Of a stretch of 25,326 bases of DNA, positions 14,500 through 23,329 are shown piece after piece; the stretch's first letter is position 1, and each line of letters opens with the position of its first letter. Both the position numbers and the translations under genes were made by a program. A model generated the notes under the pieces. It was not told where the DNA came from. It saw only the letters and a list, made by a program, of their open reading frames with translations, and made no database searches. Source of the DNA: an uncultured Alphaproteobacteria bacterium (GTDB lineage: Bacteria; Pseudomonadota; Alphaproteobacteria; Rhizobiales; Pleomorphomonadaceae). The DNA is taken from contig CALCDT010000096.1 of assembly GCA_937900425.1 (NCBI GenBank), positions 1 through 25,326 of the forward strand. Direction: 5' to 3'.

Positions 14500-15504
14500 T
14501 CAGGCGTCGACCGTGAGCACGATCTTGCCGATGTGGGTGCTGGTCTCCATCAGCGCGTGGGCCTTCGCGGCCTCGGCGAGCGGGAAGGTGGCGTGGACCT
14601 GCGGCTTGACGGTGCCGGCTGCGAGCAGCGGCCAGACCTTGGCCTCGAGTTCGGCGGCGATCGCGGTCTTGGCGGCGACCGACTGGGCGCGCAGGGTCGA
14701 GCCGGTCTGGACGAGGCGCTTCATCATCAGCCGGGTGAAGTCGACCTCGACCTTGGAGCCCATCAGGAAGGCGATGCTGACGATGCGGCCCTCGGTGGCC
14801 GCGGCCACCCAGTTCTGCTCGATGTAGGGGCCGCCGACCATGTCGAGGATCAGTTCGACGCCTTCCTTGTTCGTCGCCTTGCGCACCGCCTCCAGCCAGT
14901 TCTCGCTCCTGTAGTTGATGGCGAGGTCGGCGCCGAGGGCGCGGCAGGCGTCGCATTTCTCGTCCGAGCCGGCGGTGGTGAACACCTTCGCGCCGAAGGC
15001 CTTCGCCAGCATGATCGCGGTGGTGCCGATGCCGGAGGATCCGCCGTGGACCAGCAGCGTCTCGCCGGCGCGCAGCCCGCCGCGCTGGAAGACGTTGTGC
15101 CAGACCGTGAAGAAGGTCTCGGGAACGGCGGCGGCCTCGGCGTCGGTCAGCCCGGCGGGGCGGGGCAGGGCGTTGCCGGCGTCGACGAGGGCGTATTCGG
15201 CGTAGCCGCCGCCCGGGGTCAGCGCGACCACGGCGTCGCCGACGCGCCAGCGGGTGACGCCCGCGCCCAGCGCGGCCACGGTGCCGGCGACCTCGAGGCC
15301 GGGAAGGTCGGTGGTGCCCTTCGGCGGCGGATAGGCGCCGGTGCGCTGGAGCACGTCGGGCCGGTTGACGCCGGCGGCGACGACCTTCACCAGGATCTCG
15401 CCCGGGCCGGGCCGGGGCACCGGGCGGGTCTCGGGGACGAGAACCTCCGGGCCGCCGGGCTCGCGGATCGCGACGACGGTCATGGTTTCGGGCAGGTCGG
15501 TCAT
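14500..15504 (-). CDS. NAD(P)H quinone oxidoreductase, zinc-less MDR family (PIG3-like)
   Basis: 334 residues, the normal size for the quinone-oxidoreductase branch of medium-chain dehydrogenases. The N-terminal GroES-like domain (MTVVAIREPGGPEVLVPETRPVPRPGPGEILVKVVAAGVNRPDVLQRTGAYPPP region) lacks catalytic zinc ligands. The nucleotide fold has VHGGSSGIGTTAIMLAKAFGA (about 144-164) and a NADPH-preferring NYRSENW segment. The PIG3-like signature is ADVLQR-type PDVLQRTGAYPPP. It reduces quinones or enones with NADPH in the cytosol. Start at 15504 (AGGAG eight bases upstream); an in-frame ATG seven codons later (MTVVAI) is a possible alternative. It lies between gntR1 and terC2 on the same strand with gaps over 150 bases. 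No operator precedes it. Confidence 0.9.
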   Translation of the reverse strand: MTDLPETMTVVAIREPGGPEVLVPETRPVPRPGPGEILVKVVAAGVNRPDVLQRTGAYPPPKGTTDLPGLEVAGTVAALGAGVTRWRVGDAVVALTPGGGYAEYALVDAGNALPRPAGLTDAEAAAVPETFFTVWHNVFQRGGLRAGETLLVHGGSSGIGTTAIMLAKAFGAKVFTTAGSDEKCDACRALGADLAINYRSENWLEAVRKATNKEGVELILDMVGGPYIEQNWVAAATEGRIVSIAFLMGSKVEVDFTRLMMKRLVQTGSTLRAQSVAAKTAIAAELEAKVWPLLAAGTVKPQVHATFPLAEAAKAHALMETSTHIGKIVLTVDA

Positions 15505-15753
15505 GGCGGGGCTCCTGGCGAGGCGGTGGTGGATCGCCTTCTCATGGACCAGCCGGACGGCGATGGAAAGGCGGAAGCGGCGCGCCGGGATCGCCGACGG
15601 CGCCGGTCGCGAGGGCGCCGCCCTCGTGCGGTGCGCGGCCGACCTGCGGGAGGCACAAAAGACCATCGCACGGCACGAGGGGACGTCGTCGCCGGACCTC
15701 GGCGTCGTCGCTGGCGGTGGCGGCGACCGGGCCGGAGCGACCCGGCGCCGGGA

Positions 15754-16488
15754 TCAGTCGAAGATGCCCTCGCTGTGCTTCTCGACGTAGGCGGCGAGGC
15801 CGAGGGTGTGGTCGCGGGCGAGCCGCTCGGCGCGCTCGGTGTCGCGCTGCTCCAGCGCCTCGATGATGGCGCGGTGCTCGACGATCGACTGGCTGGCGCG
15901 GTCGTCGCGGCCGATGGTCATCTGGCGGATGCCGCGCACGTGCAGCAGCAGGTTCTCGGTCATCTCGGCCAGAACGCTCGACCCGGTCAGCTGGATGATG
16001 GTCTGGTGGAAGCGGATGTTGGCCGAGGAATATTCGTTGAGATAGTCGGCCGGCCGGTGGCTGTCGTCGAACTCGTCGAACATCGGGCGCAGCCTGGCGA
16101 TGTCGGCGTCCTTGGCGCGCTGGGTGACGAGGCGGGCGGCCATGCCTTCGAGCGCGGCCCAGGCCTGGATCATCTCGATCACCTCGCGCTTGGTCTTGCG
16201 CAGCACGATGATGCCCCGCCGCGGCATCGACTTGACGAAGCCCTGCTGCTCCAGCATGGCGATCGCCTCGCGCACCGGGGTGCGGCTGATGCCGAGACGC
16301 TCGGACAACTGGCGCTCGTCGAGCCAGGTCGGCTCGTTCGTGCTGTAGATGTCCATGTTGGTGATGGCGTGCTTGAGGGCGCCATAGACCCGGGTCTTGT
16401 AGGTCTGCTCCGGAGCGAACTTCTCGAGCACGAGGTCCGGGGTCGACTCGTCGGCGATCGGCCAACGGACTTGGGGTTTGCTCGCCAC
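15754..16488 (-). CDS. GntR-family regulator with FCD domain (regulator 1)
   Basis: 244 residues. An N-terminal winged helix (about 30-100: YKTRVYGALKHAITNMDIYS, LSERLGISRTPVREAIAMLE, FVKSMPRRGIIVLRK) is followed by an all-helical FCD ligand domain (about 105-235) with the metal/ligand His pattern: NIRFHQTI, VEHRAIIEALEQRD and ARDHTLGLA. FCD regulators usually bind organic acids through a divalent metal. The start is a GTG at 16488 with GGGAGA nine bases upstream. It is closely related along its whole length to regulator 2 at 24124, including the rare end motif ...FD and VRKTK/LRKTR segments. Its own promoter has the operator TGGGATTTATAATGCCA over the -10 box, which suggests autoregulation. 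Confidence 0.93.
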   Translation of the reverse strand: MASKPQVRWPIADESTPDLVLEKFAPEQTYKTRVYGALKHAITNMDIYSTNEPTWLDERQLSERLGISRTPVREAIAMLEQQGFVKSMPRRGIIVLRKTKREVIEMIQAWAALEGMAARLVTQRAKDADIARLRPMFDEFDDSHRPADYLNEYSSANIRFHQTIIQLTGSSVLAEMTENLLLHVRGIRQMTIGRDDRASQSIVEHRAIIEALEQRDTERAERLARDHTLGLAAYVEKHSEGIFD

Positions 16489-16518
16489 GGCACGAAATCT
16501 CCCGTCAAACGTCTGAAC

Positions 16519-16535
16519 TGGGATTTATAATGCCA
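16519..16535 (-). promoter_or_regulatory. 17-bp operator over the gntR1 -10 box
   Basis: TGGGATTTATAATGCCA, one mismatch to the consensus. Read on the minus strand it contains the -10-like TATAAAT. It lies 31 bases before the GTG start. Confidence 0.6.
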
Positions 16536-16726
16536 TATGGCCGATCGTGCACGCGATCTTCCGGCGGTGAGACAAATGAGCCCGCATGCGGCCAAAGCCG
16601 TCTTCCCGGGCGTCAATGCGAGACCTTACTCACGCAAATCTTCTGAAGACCTTTTCAGAAAAACTGACAAGGTCGTCTTACGATTCGCGGTGCCGGAGAG
16701 CTGCGCTCCGCCGGCACCGCCTTCTA

Positions 16727-19585
16727 TCATCCGTGCGCTCCGAATTCGAGGGCGATGGCGGCGCCGATCTCGAGGACGGCGGCGTAGCAGTCCTCGATCG
16801 GATCGATCAGTCGGGCGCTGAGGGCCGCATAGTTGGCCGGCGAGTCGCCGGGGTAGCTGTGCGGCTCGCTGAGCTTGTAGCTCGACATGTCGGCGGCGTT
16901 GACCGGATAGGCGTCGTGGAGCAGGGCGACGGCCTCGGGAATCCGCAGCGAGAAGATCAGCTCCATGATGTCCTCGCGCGAGACGTCGTTGCGGGTCGAG
17001 AAGCGCGGTACGCGGGCGGCGGCGAGGAAGATGTGCTGGAGCAGGGCGAGCCGCACCGCGTGCAGCATGTCGAGGCGCTGGCGCTTCTCGCTGACCTCCT
17101 CGTCGGCCGACAGGCCGGCGCCGTCGAGCAGGCGGTGCAGCCAGATCGCGTCGAGGCGCAGCTTGACGGCGAGGGCCGAGATCGAGGCGGCGCGCTCGTC
17201 GCCTTCCAGCAACTGGGTGATGAAGAGACAGGGTTCGGCGAGATGGGGCTCGGCGCCGGCATAGGGCCGGGTCGACCAGAACACCGGGTCGAACAGCACG
17301 GCGAAGGCGGCGAGCGCCTTGATGCTGGACCGCTTCTTGATCTCGCTGACGTGGGAGGAGAGCCGGCGCAGCCGGTCGGACTTGGCGTAGACGTCGAGGA
17401 AGCGTTCCTCCTCGCCGCGGGCGGCGGTGCCGAAGCCTGCGATGACGGTCAGCGGATGGCCGAGTTGCTGCAGGATCGCGTTGTGCGGGATCGCCCGGAA
17501 CTTGCGGACCTGGTGGACCTCGCCGGACGAGACGTCGAACTGGCGGCGCGACTTGCGCGAACCGGTCTCGTTGAGCAGCCCCTGGGCGAAGGAGCCGAGG
17601 GTGCGGTGATAGGCGCGGTCCTCGAGCAGGTGATCGTGGAAGCTGGCGACGCGGCGGTAGAAGTCGAAGGAGAAATTGGAGCGGGTGTAGAGGCTGTCGT
17701 CGCCGGACAGATCGCGCCAGTCGGCCTCGGCCTCGATCAGGCGGGTGATCGCGGCCAGCGCCAGCTCGGGCGTCTCGAAATAGACGAAGCCGTCGCCGCC
17801 CTGGAAGGTGACCTCGTGCTTGACGGCGATGCCGAGCGCCTCGAACTGCTGGCGGGCCCAGGGACTGAAGACGTAGAGGCAGCGGTCGAGGAAGGATTTC
17901 TGATGGGCGCCGCGGCCGGCCGATTCGCCGTGGGTGTCGAAGATCAGCACCTCGACGTCGGTGAGGCCGTAGCGTTCGCAGGCCCGGGCGAGCTGGCCGT
18001 GCAGCCGCTCGATCGCCATCGCCGCCGGAATCTGGCCCATGAACCGGCCCGAGTCGGAGAAGCCGGTCTGGACCGCGATACGGCCGCGCCGGCGCACCAT
18101 CTCGCGGAACTCGGGGATCGCGAACAGCACGTCGAAGAAGCGGGCGCTGCCCTCGAGCGCCTTGGGCGTCTCGAACAGCGGCGAGACGTCGAGCTTGTGG
18201 TCGACGCCGAACAGGCGCGAGAAATAGTAGGCGACGAGAGCGGTGGCCGGGGCCTCGCACTCGGCGATCAGCATGCGGATCGAGGCGTCGCGGTCGACGT
18301 GCTTGAGGATCTGCGCGGCGATGATGAACATGCGCAGCGCGGTCTTCTGCTCGATGTCGAGCGAGCCGAAGTTGACCTTGGCCGGTTCGGCGTCGCGGAT
18401 CAGGCCGGCGAGACGGTCGAGCATCGAGCGCGAACCGATCTGCTCCTCCGAATCCATGTCGAGGAGCTGCATCACCGCGTTGTGGAGCTGGGTGGCGTTG
18501 ATGCGCATGTGCACCTCGCCGACGCCGAAGCCGAGCGAGCGCATCTCCGAGCGCAGGCCGATCAGCTCGACGGCGAGATCGTCGGGCGCCTCGTCGATCG
18601 CCTCGCCGAGGATGGCGACGAGCGGATCGACGCTGACCTCCTTGTGCGGGTGGTCGGAGGTCAGAAGATCGGCGGCGGTGTCGAGGGCGCCCTTGTCGAG
18701 CGGCTCCTGCGAGAAGGCCTCGAGCACCCAGGCGCTCCAGGCCCTGAGGCGCTTCAGCCGCAGGGCGAGCTGGCCGACGTGGCTGTTCTCGGCGACGGCC
18801 TTGGGAAAGGCGCGGGCGATCTGCTCGAGCCGGCTCTCGTAGCGGCTGATCTGGTGGACCTTCTCGGCGAGGCGGAAGCGGAAGGTGTCGTTCCAGCGGA
18901 TGTCGGTGCGCCCGTCGAGGTCGTAGCCGATCCAGGTGCCGAGGCCGGAAAAGCCGAAGTCCGTCCTGCGCCAGCCGTCCGGGTGGCGCTCCTTCATCAG
19001 GTCGCAGGCGACGCGGCCGGCGGCGAGCAGGGCGTCCTTGGCGGCGTCGAGCGCGTCCATGGTGGCGAGATGCTCGACCTGGAGGGTCAGCGGCCGGTCG
19101 GGGCCGAGCGGATCGGAAGGCGTCTCGACGGCCTGGCCGCTCGCCATCCGGGCGAGGGCCTGGCGCTGGCGGCGTTTCAGCAGGAAGGTCGGGTGGGCGG
19201 TGAAGACGACGCCGATGCGGGCCTTGGCGAGCCGCTCGACGTCGGCGTCGAGATCCGGGGTCTCGCCGAGCAGGCGGGCGAACGCCGCGCGCAGACGGTC
19301 GAGGTTGGCTTCGCGCGCCACCGGGCCGACGTAGGCGCCGAGCCCCGCGGCGCGGGCCTCGAAGGATTCCTGGCCGAGACGGCGGGCGAGGGCGACGAGA
19401 TCGGCGTGGTCGAGCTTGCCGGCCTCGAGATCGCGCGACAGCTCGAAGGAGAGCTGGGCGACCGGATTGTAGCGGGGCTCGTCCGGCAGGCGGTCCCGGA
19501 AGATCTTGAGCCGCGCCCGGCAACGGGCCTCGAGGCTCGCCGGATCGCGGCTGGTCGTCTCTGAGGCGGGCGCGGCGATCAACAT
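16727..19585 (-). CDS. Divergent phosphoenolpyruvate carboxylase family protein
   Basis: 952 residues, close to PEPC length (about 880-930), and colinear with PEPC along the chain. Recognisable family blocks: VVFTAHPTFL (H131), SGLGTWIGYDLDGRTD, VSPLFETPKAL (E472), VQTGFSDSGRFMG (D511), FDTHGESAGRGAHQ, NETGSRKSRRQ and FRAIPHNAI with AGFGTAA. By comparison with E. coli PEPC (known residues H138, E506, D543, R587, R699, R713) the catalytic His, both metal ligands and several Arg are kept. PEP-binding or catalytic positions equivalent to R396, K546 and R581 appear as N363, R514 and E554, and the HGRGG loop is two residues shorter. So it is either a distinct PEPC clade, perhaps of the methylotroph serine-cycle kind, or an enzyme with another substrate. 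The start at 19585 has GAGGG eight bases upstream; the frame is open to 19837 but without homology. Lies between frc and gntR1. Confidence 0.8.
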   Translation of the reverse strand: MLIAAPASETTSRDPASLEARCRARLKIFRDRLPDEPRYNPVAQLSFELSRDLEAGKLDHADLVALARRLGQESFEARAAGLGAYVGPVAREANLDRLRAAFARLLGETPDLDADVERLAKARIGVVFTAHPTFLLKRRQRQALARMASGQAVETPSDPLGPDRPLTLQVEHLATMDALDAAKDALLAAGRVACDLMKERHPDGWRRTDFGFSGLGTWIGYDLDGRTDIRWNDTFRFRLAEKVHQISRYESRLEQIARAFPKAVAENSHVGQLALRLKRLRAWSAWVLEAFSQEPLDKGALDTAADLLTSDHPHKEVSVDPLVAILGEAIDEAPDDLAVELIGLRSEMRSLGFGVGEVHMRINATQLHNAVMQLLDMDSEEQIGSRSMLDRLAGLIRDAEPAKVNFGSLDIEQKTALRMFIIAAQILKHVDRDASIRMLIAECEAPATALVAYYFSRLFGVDHKLDVSPLFETPKALEGSARFFDVLFAIPEFREMVRRRGRIAVQTGFSDSGRFMGQIPAAMAIERLHGQLARACERYGLTDVEVLIFDTHGESAGRGAHQKSFLDRCLYVFSPWARQQFEALGIAVKHEVTFQGGDGFVYFETPELALAAITRLIEAEADWRDLSGDDSLYTRSNFSFDFYRRVASFHDHLLEDRAYHRTLGSFAQGLLNETGSRKSRRQFDVSSGEVHQVRKFRAIPHNAILQQLGHPLTVIAGFGTAARGEEERFLDVYAKSDRLRRLSSHVSEIKKRSSIKALAAFAVLFDPVFWSTRPYAGAEPHLAEPCLFITQLLEGDERAASISALAVKLRLDAIWLHRLLDGAGLSADEEVSEKRQRLDMLHAVRLALLQHIFLAAARVPRFSTRNDVSREDIMELIFSLRIPEAVALLHDAYPVNAADMSSYKLSEPHSYPGDSPANYAALSARLIDPIEDCYAAVLEIGAAIALEFGAHG

Positions 19586-19917
19586 GCGGAAATCCCTCGG
19601 CTGATGGACGGGGTGCGCGCGGCCGTGACGCCGGTGCCGCCTTCGCGCCCGGGCGCCGGCGGGCGGACGGCCGATGCTGCATCGCACCCGTCGAACGCTA
19701 TCATCTAGACGCGATCGCCCCGAGAGGACAAGGCGGCGAATGACTATTTCTCCGGCAGGATGAAATGCTGCACAGAGTGGAGCGGAGGAGGGCGCAGGAC
19801 CGGTGGCGGAACGCCGTTCCGGGGAGGCGCCCGGCATGAAACAGGCGGCGCGGAAGCCGCGCCGCCTGCCTCGTCATCGGGATCGGAACCGGACCGCGCC
19901 GCGGCCCGGCCGCCGGA
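19586..19917. other. Gap between frc and the PEPC-like gene
   Basis: 332 bases with the frc terminator at its right side and presumably the promoter of the PEPC-like gene at its left. I see no 17-bp operator and no gene. Confidence 0.5.
19842..19868 (-). terminator. Terminator hairpin of frc
   Basis: Perfect 12-bp stem (19842-19853 with 19857-19868), 3-base loop, followed on the minus strand by TTTCATG, about 50 bases after the frc stop. Confidence 0.7.
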
Positions 19918-21168
19918 TCACACCGCCTTGGCGGCGTGCATCTCGGCGATCTGGTCGGCGCTGTAGCCGAGCTGGGCGAGAACCTCGTCGGTGTGCTCGC
20001 CGAGCAGCGGCGAAGCCGTGATCTCGACCTTCATGTCCGAGAACTTGATCGGCGAGCCGACGGTGAGGTACTTGCCGAGCTTCGGGTGGGCGACCTCGAC
20101 GATGGTGCCGCTCTCGCGCAGCGACGGGTCGTTGGCGATCTCCTTCATGGAGAGCACCGGGGCGCAGGGGATGTCGAACTTGCGCAGGATGTCGACGGCC
20201 TCGAACTTGGTCTTGTCGGCGAGCCAGCCCTCGATGAAGGCGAAGATGTCGAAGATCTTGTCCTGGCGGGCCTCGGCGGTGTTGTAGGCCGGGTCGTCGA
20301 TCCACTCCGGCTTGCCGAGCGCCTTGCAGATCGGCGCCCAGGCGTGGCCCTGGATGGTGAAGTAGATGTAGGCGTTCGGGTCGGTCTCCCAGCCCTTGCA
20401 CTTCAGCACCCAGCCCGGCTGGCCGCCGCCGCCGGCGTTGCCGCCGCGCGGCACGACGTCCGAGAAGGAGCCGTGCGGATACTGCGGATACTCCTCGAGG
20501 TAGCCGACGGCGTCGAGGCGCTGCTGGTCGCGCAGCTTGACGCGGCAGAGGTTGATGACCGAGTCCTGCATGGACACGGCGACCTTCTGGCCCTTGCCGG
20601 TCTTGTTCTTCTGGTGCAGCGCCGTGAGGATGCCGATGGCGAGGTGCATGCCGGTGTTCGAGTCACCGAGGGCGGCGGCCGACACGGTGGGCGGGCCGTC
20701 CCAGAAACCGGTGGTCGAGGCGGCGCCGCCGGCGCACTGGGCGACGTTCTCGTAGACCTTGAGGTCCTCGTAGTGGTGGCCGTCCGAGAAGCCCTTCACC
20801 GAGGCGAGGATCATGCCCGGGTTGATCTCCTGGATGCGGGCCCACGAGAAGCCCATGCGGTCGAGCGCGCCCGGGCCGAAGTTCTCGACCATGACGTCGG
20901 ACTCGGCGATCAGCTTGGTCAGGACTTCCTTGCCCTGGGCCGTCTTGGTGTCGAGCGTCAGCGAACGCTTGTTCGAGTTCAGCATGGTGAAGTAGAGCGC
21001 GTCGGCGTCCTTGACGTGACGCAGCTGCGAACGGGTGACGTCGCCGGCGCCGGGGCGCTCGACCTTGATGACGTCGGCGCCGAACCAGGCGAGGAGCTGC
21101 GTACAGGCGGGGCCCGCCTGGACGTGCGTGAAGTCGATGATCTTGATCCCTTCGAGCGGCTTGGTCAT
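19918..21168 (-). CDS. frc: Formyl-CoA:oxalate CoA-transferase
   Basis: 416 residues, the same length as E. coli Frc (YfdW) and colinear with it. Transfers CoA from formyl-CoA to oxalate, making oxalyl-CoA for Oxc and releasing formate. The catalytic aspartate falls exactly at D169 (AAALGDSNTGMH). The glycine loop GGNAGGGGQPGW that closes over the active site is present, as are SMQDSVINLCRVKLRDQQRL and CKGWETDPNAYIYFTIQ, all diagnostic for Frc rather than other class III CoA-transferases. The start at 21168 (MTKPLEGIKIIDFTHV) matches the family; GAAGGA lies nearby. An in-frame ATG at 21198 has a better AGGAG site and would add ten residues. It probably shares a transcript with the PAS gene 180 bases upstream and ends at the hairpin at 19842. 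Confidence 0.97.
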   Translation of the reverse strand: MTKPLEGIKIIDFTHVQAGPACTQLLAWFGADVIKVERPGAGDVTRSQLRHVKDADALYFTMLNSNKRSLTLDTKTAQGKEVLTKLIAESDVMVENFGPGALDRMGFSWARIQEINPGMILASVKGFSDGHHYEDLKVYENVAQCAGGAASTTGFWDGPPTVSAAALGDSNTGMHLAIGILTALHQKNKTGKGQKVAVSMQDSVINLCRVKLRDQQRLDAVGYLEEYPQYPHGSFSDVVPRGGNAGGGGQPGWVLKCKGWETDPNAYIYFTIQGHAWAPICKALGKPEWIDDPAYNTAEARQDKIFDIFAFIEGWLADKTKFEAVDILRKFDIPCAPVLSMKEIANDPSLRESGTIVEVAHPKLGKYLTVGSPIKFSDMKVEITASPLLGEHTDEVLAQLGYSADQIAEMHAAKAV

Positions 21169-21347
21169 CTCGGGTCCTTCTCCCTTCAATCGTTTCATTT
21201 CTCTCCTCCGTCCGCCGGACACGCGGCTCGTCGCGGAGGAGGCCTACCCCGGCCCTTTCGGGCGGAATGTCGTGGATCCGGCGATGGGCCGGAGGGCGGG
21301 CGCGCGGCCCGCGGCATCGGCGCGGAGGGACCGCGCCGGAGGTGGAT

Positions 21348-21782
21348 TCAGGAGCCGGAGGCTGCGGCCTCGAGCTCGCGGATGCGCTGGCGGAGGGCCT
21401 TTTCCTCGGCCCAGCGTTCGGTCTCGTCCCGGATCACCGCGACGATGTCGGTCGGCGTGCCCTCCGCAGAACGCAGCAGGGCGACCGTGAACGAGATCGA
21501 GAGGGTGTGGCCGTCCTTGTGCAGCGCCGGAACGCGCAACAGCGACTCGCCGTAACGGGTCTCGCCGGTGCGCATGGTCTCGGCGTAGCCGTCCCAGTGC
21601 CGCTTGCGCTGGCGCTCGGGAATGATGATGTCGAGGGAGCTGCCGATCGCCTCCGATGCCGGAAAGCCGAAGATCCGTTCGGCCGCCCGGTTCCAGTAGG
21701 TGATCGATCCCTCCCCGTCGGACACCACGATCGCATCGCCGGAGACGGCGACGAGTTGTCCAAAATCGATATGGTTCGACAT
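21348..21782 (-). CDS. Small single-domain PAS protein
   Basis: 144 residues consisting of one PAS domain (about 6-120; DAIVVSDGEGSITYWNRAAERIFGFPASEAIG, then LRVPALHKDGHTLSISFTVALL and DIVAVIRDETERW) and a short C-terminal coiled segment (EEKALRQRIRELEAAASG). It has no kinase, cyclase or DNA-binding part, so it must act by binding a partner or a cofactor, such as heme, flavin or a small ligand. The start is ATG 21782 with GAGAGA upstream. A perfect 17-bp operator and a TTGACA -35 box precede it, and frc follows on the same strand, so PAS and Frc are probably co-expressed. Role in oxalate use is suggested only by this context. Confidence 0.85.
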   Translation of the reverse strand: MSNHIDFGQLVAVSGDAIVVSDGEGSITYWNRAAERIFGFPASEAIGSSLDIIIPERQRKRHWDGYAETMRTGETRYGESLLRVPALHKDGHTLSISFTVALLRSAEGTPTDIVAVIRDETERWAEEKALRQRIRELEAAASGS

Positions 21783-21834
21783 GTTCTCTCGATCCCGCCC
21801 CTCTCGGGCGGCGTTTCGGGGCGCCGAATTCCGG

Positions 21835-21868
21835 TGGTATTTGGCATACCAAACCCCACGTCTGTCAA
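21835..21868 (-). promoter_or_regulatory. Promoter of the PAS-frc unit with perfect 17-bp operator
   Basis: On the minus strand, a consensus -35 TTGACA (21863-21868) lies 11 bases before the operator TGGTATTTGGCATACCA (21835-21851, plus-strand reading). The operator therefore covers the end of the spacer and the expected -10. It differs by one base from the operator before gntR2. Confidence 0.65.
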
Positions 21869-21992
21869 GTCCCTTCCGTGGGGCTGTCCCGACGAGGGAA
21901 AAACAGTGAATTAAGTCATCTTGTTATCGGCTCTCCGACGGTCTCTGCCGGCGTGTTTCGCAGGCGGAGCCTTCGTTACCCGTCGGGGAGGA

Positions 21993-22022
21993 GAGCCGCC
22001 GCGCGAGGGGGCGCGGCGGCTC
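21993..22022 (-). terminator. Hairpin after oxlT
   Basis: Perfect 12-bp stem (21993-22004 with 22011-22022), 6-base loop, 17 bases beyond the oxlT stop. It lacks a T-run on the minus strand. Confidence 0.5.
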
Positions 22023-22039
22023 GGGTCGCGGGGGGCTCG

Positions 22040-23329
22040 TCACTCCGCGGGCTGGGCGAGCGCGGGTTCGGCGTCCTGCGCGACCATCCAGCGACGCCAC
22101 GGCTTGAGGACGGCGATGGCGAGAAGGGCGGTCACGGCGTTGAGGACGACGCCGATGATGAAGACCGGGCCCCAGTTGCCGGCGCCGGCCATGGCGGTGC
22201 CGAGCGGTACCAGCAGCGCGGCGGTACCCTTGGCGGTGTAGAGCAGGCCGGCGTTGGTCGCCGCGAAGCGCGAGCCGAAGGTGTCGGTGCAGGTGGAGGG
22301 GAACAGGCTGTAGATCTCGCCCCAGGCGAAGAACACGGTGCCGGACAGGATCACGAAGGCGATCGGGTCGTGGCCCCACAGATAGAGCAGGTAGATGCCG
22401 ATCGCCTCGATGGCGAAGGCGATGAACATGGTGTTCTCGCGGCCGATGCGGTCGGAGACCCAGCCGAAGAACGGCCGCGTCACGCCGTTGAGGACCCGGT
22501 CGATGGTCGCGGCGAGGGTGAGGGCGGTCATGCCCCAGGCGACGGTCACCTCCGCGACGCCGAGATCCTGGGCCATCGGCGCGAGGTTGGCGGTGACGAC
22601 GAGGCCGCCGGCGCCGACCATGACGAACATCGCATACATCAGCCAGAACAGCGGATGGGTCAGCACCTCCTTGGGCGAGTACTGCCGACGGCTCTGGACG
22701 AGGGTCGCGTTGGCGACCGGCGCGGGAACCTCCCCCTCCTTCGGGCCGGACAGGAAGAAGGAGAAGATGACGATGATGATGCCCTGTCCGAGGCCGAACC
22801 ACAGGAAGGCGCTCTGGAACCCGAAGTTCCCGATGGTCGCCTGGATCGGCCAGACCGTGAGCGCCGAGCCGGCGCCGAAGCCGGCTGCGGTGATGCCGGC
22901 GGCGAGGCCGCGCTTGTCGGGGAACCACTTCAGCGCGTTGCCGACGCAGGTGCCGTAGACCGAGCCCGCGCCGATGCCGGCGAGCACCTGGCCGGCACAG
23001 AACATCGACATCGAGCCGGCCATCGAGTTGATGACCCAGCCGACCGCGCAGAGCACGCCGCCGACGAGAATCACGGCCCGCGGGCCGAACTGGTCGACGA
23101 ACCAGCCCTCGACCGGCACCAGCCAGGTCTCGCAGAGGACGAAGAGCGTGAAGGCCCACTGGATCTCCGACCGGTCCCAGCCGAAGGTCTCGCGGATCTC
23201 GGGGACGAAGAAGGTCCAGCCGTACTGCAGGTTGGCGATCATCACCATGCAGACGACGCCGACGGCGAGCTGGACCCAGCGATGGCGGTCGTCGACCACC
23301 GCCCTCCCGGAATTCATCTTTTCGGTCAT
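22040..23329 (-). CDS. oxlT: Oxalate/formate antiporter, OxlT-type major facilitator
   Basis: 429 residues, 12 hydrophobic helices, close to the 418 of Oxalobacter OxlT. It exchanges oxalate for formate across the inner membrane. Strong family blocks are LQYGWTFFVPEIRETFGWDRSEIQWAF near the start, VYGTCVGNALKWFPDKRGLAAGITAAGFG, and DRVLNGVTRPFFGWVSDRIGREN. OxlT needs two basic residues in helices 8 and 11 (R272, K355 in the Oxalobacter protein). Matching residues here are R278 (ATIDRVLNG) and K367 (LLYTAKGTAA). The start at 23329 has AAGGG/AAGGA just upstream. The frame is open to 23773 without homology. Divergent from gntR2-oxc, with a perfect operator (23506-23522) upstream. Other members of this MFS branch carry related acids, so substrate rests on context plus the basic pair. 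Confidence 0.9.
   Translation of the reverse strand: MTEKMNSGRAVVDDRHRWVQLAVGVVCMVMIANLQYGWTFFVPEIRETFGWDRSEIQWAFTLFVLCETWLVPVEGWFVDQFGPRAVILVGGVLCAVGWVINSMAGSMSMFCAGQVLAGIGAGSVYGTCVGNALKWFPDKRGLAAGITAAGFGAGSALTVWPIQATIGNFGFQSAFLWFGLGQGIIIVIFSFFLSGPKEGEVPAPVANATLVQSRRQYSPKEVLTHPLFWLMYAMFVMVGAGGLVVTANLAPMAQDLGVAEVTVAWGMTALTLAATIDRVLNGVTRPFFGWVSDRIGRENTMFIAFAIEAIGIYLLYLWGHDPIAFVILSGTVFFAWGEIYSLFPSTCTDTFGSRFAATNAGLLYTAKGTAALLVPLGTAMAGAGNWGPVFIIGVVLNAVTALLAIAVLKPWRRWMVAQDAEPALAQPAE

Noticed and set aside
14533..16530. Long plus-strand open frame across the quinone oxidoreductase and gntR1
   Set aside because: It crosses two recognisable minus-strand genes and has no conserved motif.
16689..16719. 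Hairpin after the PEPC-like gene as a terminator
   Set aside because: The stem is good but no T-run follows on the minus strand; too weak to list as a terminator.
16586..19564. Nearly 1000-codon plus-strand open frame opposite the PEPC-like gene
   Set aside because: Low-complexity composition (Glu, Ala, Gly, Val, Asp repeats) typical of an antisense shadow; the minus-strand frame shows clear PEPC motifs.
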